Origin: Siphlonurus alternatus
Lineage: Eukaryota; Arthropoda; Insecta; Ephemeroptera; Siphlonuridae
NCBI GenBank assembly: GCA_949825025.1
Contig: OX463779.1
Location: 26,270,816 to 26,334,815 of the forward strand
Direction: 5' to 3'
DNA length: 64,000 bases
The translations under genes were made by a program, and so were the position numbers. The notes below the pieces were generated by a model. It did no database searches. It was not told the DNA's origin and saw only the letters and a list, made by a program, of their open reading frames with translations. This document shows positions 1 through 7,930 of the stretch, piece by piece. The first letter of the stretch is position 1, and the number at the start of each line of letters is the position of its first letter.

Positions 1-190
1 AATTTTAAGCGAGGCGAGGAACGAGCCGAGCTGCGTATGAGTTGGCAATGATATTCATTGCCCGCACACATCTATCCAAGAATTTTAAGCGAGGCGAGGA
101 ACGAGCCGAGCTGTATTTGAGCAGGCCGACACTATCTAATTCCATTGTATGGTTAGGCGAGGTCTCCGAAGGAGCCGAGCTGCGTATGAA
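1..190. repeat. GC-rich ~80 bp tandem repeat (3 units, cut by the window edge)
   Basis: The motif GGCGAGGAACGAGCCGAGCT appears near 13 and again near 93. A diverged version (AGGCGAGG ... GGAGCCGAGCT) appears at 155-181. The first two units share at least 33 identical bases from their starts at 1 and 81, and the first and third both continue with GCGTATGA. The unit length is about 75-80 bp. The block is far richer in G+C than its surroundings. It could be satellite DNA or the edge of a larger repeat extending left of the window. I do not recognise the family, and no convincing coding frame runs through it. Confidence 0.75.
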
Positions 191-741
191 TGGCGGACCC
201 GTGACGAACGCATGTTTTTTATTCTTTTTATTCTTACGCGTTGCGAGCCATATAAAACTTCCCTCTACAGTCCAGTTTCATGTAAAATTATGCCAGAAAC
301 TCGAATTTAGTACTGTCGGGAACCGGAAATGAACGAGGAAGGCGGGAAATTCAAAAAAATAAAGCGGGTGGCACCATTTAAAGCTGCTGGCGATCATTAT
401 TGGGTGGGAAACAAGTTCCATGCATTTTATATCGCGCGTATGTACCTCGGTTTGAACGGATTCCCGCCAATAATCGAGCGGCCCCGTAATACGCATGACA
501 TTACAGCTTGTGCATCTTTGTTGCCATGGTGACGGGTAAACAAGCATTGTTGGGAACGGCGAGAAAACGTGATTTCAAAATTTCTGAGAATGCCGTTGAC
601 GTTCTCAACAGTCATTCGTTCTCTGACCGCCGACTAGCGAGGTTGACTCAGATTCCAAGACTTGCAAGGTAAAATGTGAATGGCCACTGATTTTATTTTA
701 AATCACTGATTGCTACCAGGTTCCTTCTGATAAGCCCCAGC
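191..741. other. No gene recognised; moderate-GC unique-looking sequence
   Basis: Several short frames cross this stretch on both strands, all under 100 codons. None shows a motif, splice border or codon pattern I can defend. Base composition is closer to balanced than in most of the window, so a decayed repeat is possible. Confidence 0.4.
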
Positions 742-834
742 CCTTCCGCTTTTCGGTTTCCCGGTTTCATCCGGTTAAAAAAGTCCCCCTTCCGAATTCC
801 GCTTTCCCGGTTTCATCCGATTAAGAAGTCCCAC
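742..834. repeat. Two-copy ~47 bp tandem duplication
   Basis: Two adjacent units, about 742-788 and 789-834, share CCTTCCG, then TTTCCCGGTTTCATCCG, then a TTAA(A)AAGTCCC tail, with a few substitutions. The block is pyrimidine-rich on the + strand and lies just beyond the 3' side of the minus-strand retrotransposon. There is no sign of coding. It is probably a local tandem duplication. Confidence 0.7.
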
Positions 835-972
835 TTTCTACGTTTTGCTTTGCTGTTGATGACGACTTTGTAACGAATCGTGACAAAAGAAAGTGGACCT
901 ACTCGACTCAGAGGTACTGTATCTTCGCTTTATTTATTATTATTTTTTTTTACTATTTTTATTTATCTACAT

Positions 973-3741
973 TTATTGATGCCAATTTTTTCCCCACATG
1001 ATTATTTTCATTTCCATGACCTTTTTTAAAATCCCCGCAATTTCTTCGAACCCGATGAAACTTTTTTTGGAAAATGATGACTGGCATTGCAAATGATCAC
1101 TGCACACTGATTTGGGGCCTTTTCGTAAAGGCCCCCCCCCCGCCCTAGTTGACCTTATTATTTTTTTTTGCAATACAAATACTCTATGAGCTGTTGTACA
1201 ATTTCCCCAGCAAATAATTCCATATTTAATAATTGAATGAAAGTTTGCAAAATATAAAGTTTTTAGGCATTGTAGCTCAGATTCATATCTTAATTCTCCC
1301 AGTGCAAAAATTACTGAAGCCAACTTCTTACAAATATTATCTATATGACTCACCCACCTTAAATCATCATCTATAATGGGACCCAAAAATTTTGCTTTTG
1401 ATGTTAATGTTAATATGTTATTTCCCATTGTTATATTAATTAGTTTAGAAATTTTGTTTCTTATATTTTGGAATTGTAAAATTTCAGTTTTATTTAAATT
1501 TAATGTTAAGCCAATATTGTGAAGATAAGAACTTATTGTTTCTATTGATTTTTTAATATTAGCATCCAATTCAGAGTTTGTATGGCCAGTTATTTTTAAA
1601 TTTGAATCATCTGCATATTGTATTGACACACAATTATTATTTTTTATTACTTGGGACAAATCATTTACATAAATCAGGAATAATATTGGAGAAATGCAAG
1701 TGCCTTGTGGCAAGCCATATTTAATTTCTTTCTTGTCTGAATATTTTATTGAATCTTTACCATCTCCTTCACAGTTTATAAAAACAGTTTGTGTTCTATT
1801 TGATAAAAATGATTTTATCCAATTTAGACAATTTCCTCTTATACCATACTTATAGAGCTTGTTTAATAATATATCATGTTCTACCATGTCAAAGGCTTTT
1901 GACAAATCTAAAAAGACACCTGCAGTTTTGAATTTGTTATCTATACTGCCAAGAACACTATCAATTAATTCCCACATTGCAGATTCAGTTGACATATTTT
2001 TTCTGAAACCATGTTGTGACTGTGATAGTATATTATTTTTATCTAAAAAAGGTAAAAATTTATTTAAAAAAGCCTTTTCAAAAATTTTAGAAAAAACAGA
2101 GAGCAAACTAATAGGCCTATAATTACCCATATCTTGAACATCCCCTTTTTTATGTACTGGTTTTAGTAATGCTTGTTTTAATACAGTAGGAAAAGATCCT
2201 TCTTCAAAAGATTGATTTATAATTACTGTGAGAACATTACTTATTGATTGAGAGCAGGACTTAAGTACAAAATTTGACACCCCATCAAATCCATGGGAAT
2301 ACTTATTTTTTAAAGATTGAATAATTTTAAATACATCAGCCCTAGATACAGTTGATAAGAACATAGACTTGAGATTAAATGGAATATTTTGTGTAGGATT
2401 AGAGTCCCTTGTCACATTTTCAATATTAGATTTACAGTCTGAAATGCACTTTTCAAAATAATTACTAAATATCTGAGCAATTTCTTGTGGGTCATTAACA
2501 ATATTATTATCTTGTGATATTTTATTAATTTTATAATAAACTTGAGATTTCCCATGCCTTTTCTTGATTAAGTCCCACATTGCTTTAGATTTGTTATCAG
2601 ATTTATTTACATATGTTGTGTTTTTTTGTTTATTTACAAATCTGACAAGCTTATGATAAATGAACTTATAAATTTTTACATATTCTTTGCTCCAGATATG
2701 TGGGTAAAGCCTCTGTAACTTATTAAGGTTCCTTAATTTTTGCCTTGAAATTTTAAGTCCTGGAGTCATAAAATCTCTCCTATTAGTTTTATTTTTATAA
2801 GTGACTTGAACCAAAGGAAAAGCTTTTTCAAAATATTGCAAAAAAATATTATGAAATTCCTTAAACATATTATCTGTACTTTTTTCTTCATATACTGAAT
2901 CCCAAGTTTCATTATCCAACATGTTTTGAAAATATTTAATATTTTTTTGTGAAAAAATCCTTTTTTGTTGTTTTTTACATGTATTTTTTTTAAAAGCTAA
3001 ATTGCAAAATGTAAATAGTTGTGCTTTATGATCCGAGAAGTCACATTTTAAAACTTTATTATAATTGTCCTCAAAAGGAAACAGTTTAGGGATTAAAATA
3101 TTGTCAATTAATGTTTCAGTAGTTTTACATGATCTTGTAGGGGAGTTTATAACAGGTACTAAATTACATATATTTAAAACTGAATTAAAATCTTTGGTAG
3201 TTTTAGTATTTTTCAGTAGATTTATGTTAAAGTCCCCACATAAAAAGGGGATCTTTTTTTCCAAGTAAATGATTTTATTGATACTTTCTATCTTATTAAA
3301 AAATAAATTTAAATCACCTGTTGGAGGACGATACACACAAATAATTGTAAAAGTTTTATCAAAAATAGTAATATCTATAGCAGCACATTCAAAATTTAGT
3401 TCAACAGACATATTTACTATGTCTAGTCTTTCTTTAAACTTTAATGAATTATGGACAAATATGCAGGCACCCCCATGGATTGAATTTTTCCTACAAAATA
3501 TACTGGCAATGTCAAAATTGCTTATTTTTAATTTAGAGTAATCTCCAGGTGGAAGAAAATGCTCTGTTACACACAGTAATTTTAATGATAAAACAGATTG
3601 ACAAAAATCATCAAATAAAGTTATTTTGTTTGTTATACCTTGTATATTTAGATGAATAACAGAACACTCGTCTAATTCCTTTTGATTTCTCTTATTTTTT
3701 CCCTCATGGAAAAGGCTGCATTTCAGATTTTTGTTTTCCAA
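973..3741 (-). CDS. LINE ORF2: APE-type endonuclease / reverse transcriptase with chimeric C-terminus
   Basis: A 922-codon frame without internal stops. Residues about 27-240 form an exonuclease-endonuclease-phosphatase domain: HLNIQG, a TEH segment near 60, VYRPP near 137, GDFN near 170, and the terminal SDH motif near 236. This domain nicks target DNA for priming. Residues about 500-830 are a reverse transcriptase: YRPISLL near 540, LDLSKAFD (motif A) near 617, GLPQGTCISPILF (motif B) near 678, catalytic YADD (motif C) near 710, and KFLG with a WVSHI segment near the thumb boundary. The usual C-terminal region stops at about residue 863 after QKKIIR. The last ~59 residues read through unrelated sequence, starting over a hairpin and C-run. 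The chosen start overlaps ORF1 by 38 bp, a common LINE arrangement. It looks young because the frame is open, but the 3' end is lost. Confidence 0.93.
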   Translation of the reverse strand: MENKNLKCSLFHEGKNKRNQKELDECSVIHLNIQGITNKITLFDDFCQSVLSLKLLCVTEHFLPPGDYSKLKISNFDIASIFCRKNSIHGGACIFVHNSLKFKERLDIVNMSVELNFECAAIDITIFDKTFTIICVYRPPTGDLNLFFNKIESINKIIYLEKKIPFLCGDFNINLLKNTKTTKDFNSVLNICNLVPVINSPTRSCKTTETLIDNILIPKLFPFEDNYNKVLKCDFSDHKAQLFTFCNLAFKKNTCKKQQKRIFSQKNIKYFQNMLDNETWDSVYEEKSTDNMFKEFHNIFLQYFEKAFPLVQVTYKNKTNRRDFMTPGLKISRQKLRNLNKLQRLYPHIWSKEYVKIYKFIYHKLVRFVNKQKNTTYVNKSDNKSKAMWDLIKKRHGKSQVYYKINKISQDNNIVNDPQEIAQIFSNYFEKCISDCKSNIENVTRDSNPTQNIPFNLKSMFLSTVSRADVFKIIQSLKNKYSHGFDGVSNFVLKSCSQSISNVLTVIINQSFEEGSFPTVLKQALLKPVHKKGDVQDMGNYRPISLLSVFSKIFEKAFLNKFLPFLDKNNILSQSQHGFRKNMSTESAMWELIDSVLGSIDNKFKTAGVFLDLSKAFDMVEHDILLNKLYKYGIRGNCLNWIKSFLSNRTQTVFINCEGDGKDSIKYSDKKEIKYGLPQGTCISPILFLIYVNDLSQVIKNNNCVSIQYADDSNLKITGHTNSELDANIKKSIETISSYLHNIGLTLNLNKTEILQFQNIRNKISKLINITMGNNILTLTSKAKFLGPIIDDDLRWVSHIDNICKKLASVIFALGELRYESELQCLKTLYFANFHSIIKYGIICWGNCTTAHRVFVLQKKIIRSTRAGGGPLRKGPKSVCSDHLQCQSSFSKKSFIGFEEIAGILKKVMEMKIIMWGKNWHQ
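1114..1141. repeat. 9 bp perfect hairpin followed by a C-run, at the retrotransposon 3' breakpoint
   Basis: GGGGCCTTT at 1114-1122 pairs perfectly with AAAGGCCCC at 1127-1135 around a 4-base loop. A run of C continues to 1141. The structure sits immediately beside the point (about 1147) where homology to the retrotransposon C-terminus stops. It may therefore have taken part in the rearrangement, or may be the end of another element. That link is inference. Confidence 0.6.
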
Positions 3742-4495
3742 ATCTAAAACGATTTATCAATGCATTTTTAGGCCAGATTGCAGGATTTTGAACTTTTTCT
3801 AATATGTCAAAGTTACAAGTGATTTTATAAGATGCATAATTACCCCTAGCATTTAGCTTATCTAATTCAATTTTAGTCTGACACTTATCTTCAACATATT
3901 TCTTTAAATCTTCATCCTTTGTCTCGGGATGCAGGCGCCATACGTGAAGATACGCCTTCTGTTCTGCGGCGACCAGCGGGCAGTCCTCAGTCGTGCTGGC
4001 CGTGCCCACATTCCGTTCACGGCGACGATTTCGCCCGCGAAACCTTTGGAAGCCCTGTTCCTCGTCATCCCCTTCAGGTTGCTCAGTATCATAGCGTTGG
4101 GATGGTAGGGGACGCTGCTCCTGAAGTCTGCGAGCTGAGTTGTTTTGCTCATGTTTTGAATCTTTTCCCGCATAAGAAGAAGATTTTGCGTCTCTTTTTA
4201 AAGAGGGCGTGTCCTCGTCAGCTGATTTTTTTTTCTTGAGAATGTCAAGATATGTTGATTTTTTGGACATATTGCTTTGCATAACCTCAGTTTTAAAAGA
4301 GTGCAAATCTTCAATGCTAATTTGCTGCTCTTGAGATGTATGAGACAGCTTAGCATAATTTTCTTTTAGCAGTGAAACTTCTTTTACCAAATTGCTTATG
4401 GTGAGTTCTTGCGCGAGAAGACACGTAGCACATTTATAAAATAAATGCTTATTCTTAGTGATACACTTATGTTCTGTCTCAGTAATAGTATTTAC
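1148..4495 (-). mobile_element. Non-LTR retrotransposon (Jockey/CR1-like LINE), truncated at both ends
   Basis: A minus-strand element of about 3.3 kb with the usual two-ORF layout: a nucleic-acid-binding ORF1 followed, with a short overlap in another frame, by an APE-type endonuclease plus reverse transcriptase ORF2. The 5' limit is about 4495, where the ORF1 frame meets a stop inside a PHD-finger-like segment. This is consistent with the 5' truncation typical of target-primed reverse transcription. The 3' limit is about 1147, where recognisable C-terminal RT homology ends abruptly. That side is not explained by ordinary 5' truncation. The clade (Jockey, Daphne or CR1) is not resolved by eye. 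No target-site duplication was identified. Confidence 0.88.
3704..4495 (-). CDS. LINE ORF1, 5'-truncated (partial PHD-like finger, coiled coil, basic linker, C-terminal domain)
   Basis: The frame is open from 4495 down to the stop at 3704. There is no ATG near the front; an apparent start at 4390 is a TTG codon. Upstream, still in frame, reads EHKCITKNKHLFYKCATC, which resembles the last half of a cysteine/histidine PHD-type finger found in ORF1 of many Jockey/CR1-group elements. Next comes a leucine/lysine-rich stretch likely to form a coiled coil, then a lysine/arginine- and glutamate-rich linker (RFRGRNRRRER). A C-terminal block follows with YLHVWRLHP, WPKNALINRFRF and similar segments, typical of the ORF1 (baculovirus FP-like) nucleic-acid-binding domain; the domain name is from memory. 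The N-terminal zinc ligands are missing, so the element is 5'-truncated. Confidence 0.78.
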   Translation of the reverse strand, partial: VNTITETEHKCITKNKHLFYKCATCLLAQELTISNLVKEVSLLKENYAKLSHTSQEQQISIEDLHSFKTEVMQSNMSKKSTYLDILKKKKSADEDTPSLKRDAKSSSYAGKDSKHEQNNSARRLQEQRPLPSQRYDTEQPEGDDEEQGFQRFRGRNRRRERNVGTASTTEDCPLVAAEQKAYLHVWRLHPETKDEDLKKYVEDKCQTKIELDKLNARGNYASYKITCNFDILEKVQNPAIWPKNALINRFRFGKQKSEMQPFP

Positions 4496-6522
4496 TCAAT
4501 TTTTATAATATAAGACCTTCTGACGATAGATACTTCAAGTGAGCTTAAAAAACAAACACACCGAAAAAAATTATTTAGAATTTCAGTGTCTAGAGGAATG
4601 ATAAATATCATATTATCTTACATGGAACTGGTCCAGTAATTTCTGTATAAAAAAGTTTATGTCTAGAATAAAAAAAAAATAAAAAAAAGTGCAGAAAATA
4701 TTATAAAAACAGAAAGGGAATTGAAATGAAAACAACCATCAAAAGTAATGTACAAAACTCGCTGCTATATATTTGTTTAACCTTGCGTAAACATATTTCA
4801 TTACTTTTATTTAAACTGGGAAAAAAGTTTTTTACATGAAGTAAAGTAAAAAGTTACCCTCGAGGTTCGAAGTCCACGCACCGGAACGGAGTGGAACGAT
4901 TGAGCATTTTCAAACGTTCCGTGAGGCTGCAAATCCTGAAGTACATCCAGTAACTTCCGGAGAAATTTTAGGTTTATTGGAGTGTTGTGATACCATCAGC
5001 TGTTGCCAATGTCTCAGCTACTGCAGTGAGACATGATTTAGAGTGTGATGACGTCACAACTCTCAGCTGATCACCTGCCACCGTCACAGCAAAGCTCTCG
5101 GTCCATTAACTCCCACTTGACTTGATGCTAACCCAAACTAGCTTATTAACAAATTAATATCAACTTTTCATATATTATGTTGTTGTCTAGCTTTTTTTAA
5201 AAAATATAAAATATATTGACTGTAAGAATATGTTATTTCATGAAAATGAAATCGTGTTTAGAATATGCTGATGGATTCATGCCCAATAACCATTAAGACT
5301 ACATCTTTTGGAAAAAAATGTCTAGAATATCAAATTTAACGCTCATACGTGGAATAGGCTGCACCATTTTTAGCATGATGTAAATTTTTACATAATAATA
5401 TTGGATCAATTTTTTAGCTTAAAACTTTCTCCTTAAAGTCCTTAAACACTATTATTTATTATTTTTTTCTAACAATAGCATTCATGATTTTTGTTTCAGG
5501 TGAGTGAACTATCTACTGTATATGGAGAGCGAGGCTGACATCACGTATTATATGTAAGTCGCAGCCTTGGTGACAGAGGCATGTTATAACTTGAACATGT
5601 TGTATTTTACTAAATTTAATTTAGCTCCGGTGCAAAAGTCGATTATAAAAAAAGTTATAAAAATGAAGCGGTGCTAGTTTTAATTAAGAGGTTAGTATCG
5701 TCATGTCAAGAGGTGACGATACTGACATCGACGCCTCTGTTTTATTCAAAAGCTATCCTTGTGGTTCTCTCGCCACATGGAGAGAGCTAGATATTAATAA
5801 AGTCGCCTGCTGCTGCTGCTACTGCTCTGTATCCCGAGGTTATTGGGGTCTGTTAGAGACGGGCGTGGTTAGACCCCTCTCTCTGTGGTGCCTGCATGAA
5901 ATTGAGATGACTTACCGCAGTGTTTATTACCACGTTCATTGCAAAGTTTTGAAAAATTATTATATTTTGACATACTTTGAACCATTTTCAAAATTAAAAC
6001 ACCTTCGTTTATATTCTGGTTGTATTAATTTTAGGCCTCAACTACACAATCTTTGTAATACAAATTTTTGTTCAAACATTTACATTTTCACTACAGCAGC
6101 AAAAGTTTAGTGTCAACTTCCCGAAATATTCATTTTTATAATTAATTATAATTATAGAGATTAATAAAAATTAATTCTTACAAATTTTTAAAGAGTGATT
6201 CTTTTTTCTTCTAAATAAAATAAAAGAGGTTTGACAAATGACATTTGGCGAGTGTGAGGTTAAACAATGATGCCCTGTAATACTTAACGTGCAATCTACT
6301 TTTAGTTATTTTGTTTGGCTTTAATTTTAGACCGCAGTCACGCCTACACTGCATGGCTGCCATGTTTACGGTCCAAACAGAAAGTAAAAGCCGGCTGAAA
6401 GCGTGGCACCTTGTTGCTCTCACGTGAGGTCACTCTAAATATCAGCTGTTACATCTGTTGATAAGTATTTGAAATGAGCAGCACTCAACGCAACCCTCTT
6501 TTATCTGTGCTGCAAGAAAGCT
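4496..6522. other. No gene recognised
   Basis: AT-rich DNA with a somewhat GC-richer patch at about 4860-5120. The longest frame here is 135 codons (5703-6110, +). It has a cysteine run (KVACCCCYC) but no recognisable family, and the sequence around it shows no convincing splice or promoter signal. I treat it as chance. The patch at 5030-5095 contains TGACGTCA and CAGCTGATC-type short palindromes also seen in inverted-repeat elements elsewhere, so a decayed element is possible. Confidence 0.4.
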
Positions 6523-6885
6523 TTAAAGGAGGGGAACCGCTTCAGCTTTTATATTTTTAATGTTTTATAAATAATGTCAAACTTACTTGTGCACCAAAAA
6601 AAAAAGTCACCACCCTCAGCCTTCCACCAGTTCAGCAGTTGACATTCAAAAAGCACGCCAAAGAAATTTGGGGCTTATGACGTCAAGCGCCATGATTGGT
6701 CAAACGCAACCAATCGTTGATCTTGACGTCATAAGCCCCAATTTTCTTTGGCGCGCTTTTTGAATTTCAACTGCTGAACTGGTGGAAGGCAGAGAGTGGT
6801 GACTATTTTTTTGGTGCACAAGTAAGTTTGACATTATTTATAAAACATTAAAAATATGAAAGTTGAAGCGGTTCCGCTCCTTTAA
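6523..6885. mobile_element. Foldback MITE with TTAA ends (T2-like, TTAAAGG termini)
   Basis: The first and last ~180 bp are near-complete inverted copies of each other. The left end TTAAAGGAGGGGAACCGCTT matches the reverse complement of the right end, TTAAAGGAGCGGAACCGCTT. The arms continue inward through an ATAATGTCAAACTTACTTG block, a CCACCAGTTCAGCAGTT block and TTGGGGCTTATGACGTCA to a short centre near 6703. TTAA is present at both outer edges, fitting a TTAA target duplication. The TTAAAGGRR terminus recalls the T2 MITE group described in Xenopus (from memory). There is no transposase frame, so the element is non-autonomous. Transcripts would fold into a long double-stranded hairpin. Confidence 0.9.
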
Positions 6886-7530
6886 TCATAGTCAGATATT
6901 TTTTTATACTGTATAGTAGTAGCCGTATTCTGATGGGATAAACTGTGTTGTGTTCAGTAATTCCGTCTGGACCAAGTAATAGCATAGCATTTTATTGATT
7001 GAGTACTGTACATTTAAGACTATTTGACAACCAGCTAAATTTGAAATAAATAGTATACCTCTTTCTCTCACAACATCGAAAAAAAAAGAGAAAAAACAAC
7101 AACAAAACAAACTCATTTGTACAGTCAAAATGGGTGTAAACTTTAATTATTTATGAATGAATTTATTTTAAACTAAAAATAAAATAAAATAATTGCAACA
7201 AAAAGAAGAAAAAAAAATAAATTTATTTAACCTCAGAATTACGACAGTAATATTTTATTATAATATTTATATTTTTCAACCGTTAATGAAAATATATTTA
7301 TTTTTAAAACACTTTCTTATATAGAAAAGTGTTTTTAATGACATTGCTAAAGTCAGAGTATCGATTTGGTCGGGTGAAGATGGAAAGGGGTAAAGTTTCT
7401 CAAGGGACGACAGCGCCCCCGATATTGACGAGGTAGCGCGTCAGCGAGATGGCTACACAGGTAGTACGTCAGTAACATGGCTTGAGAACGGACACCCGGT
7501 ACTACAGAATCTCCGCCATATAAGGGGACA
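6886..7530. other. No gene recognised; AT-rich, with a GC-richer stretch before the next MITE
   Basis: AT-rich to about 7360. It then becomes GC-richer (7376-7510), with two similar short segments, GTCAGCGAGATGGC and GTCAGTAACATGGC. No coding frame is defensible. Confidence 0.4.
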
Positions 7531-7930
7531 TACAGTCTTTCAAATCTTAGTTTACCCCTGTCGATCATCTCCGGCGTAGTAATACATTGTACCTGTGATT
7601 TGTATTCTTCCGACCCATGTTGCCAACAAAATACAAAAAGATAGTTCTATCACTAGAAAAATAAAGTAGCTGAAAATAAATCAAAGACATTCGATGCCTG
7701 TTGCATAATAATTGCTAAATTAATTATTGAAACTTATTTACAATATTTTATCTGTCCCAACTTATGTGAAAATCTTCGTAAAATATGAACATATTTCTGT
7801 CCACTAGCTCTATGGATAATTTTTTCGTTATGGCTGCCATTTTTTACAGCTGATGTAGATGATTGACAGGTCATCCATGAACTATTTTTGAGTCATTTTT
7901 GAAGGGTAAACTAAGATTTGAAAGACTGTA
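7531..7930. mobile_element. Tc1/mariner-like MITE, 400 bp, TA-flanked
   Basis: The left end TACAGTCTTTCAAATCTTAG and the right end are perfect inverted repeats for 27 bp, running on to GTTTACCC. TA lies at both outermost positions, as expected for the TA target duplication of Tc1/mariner elements, and CAGT at the tip is typical of them. After a ~34 bp insertion in the right arm, homology resumes: CTGTCGATCATCT on the left against CTGTCAATCATCT on the right. No transposase frame is present, so it is non-autonomous. Confidence 0.85.

Noticed and set aside
4855..4885. GGTTCGAAGTCC resembling a tRNA B-box
   Set aside because: No A-box, acceptor stem or cloverleaf could be built around it.
5703..6110. 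135-codon frame with a run of cysteines (ACCCCYC)
   Set aside because: No recognisable domain. The C-terminal half is AT-driven, and no supported splice or promoter signal was found. Probably chance.
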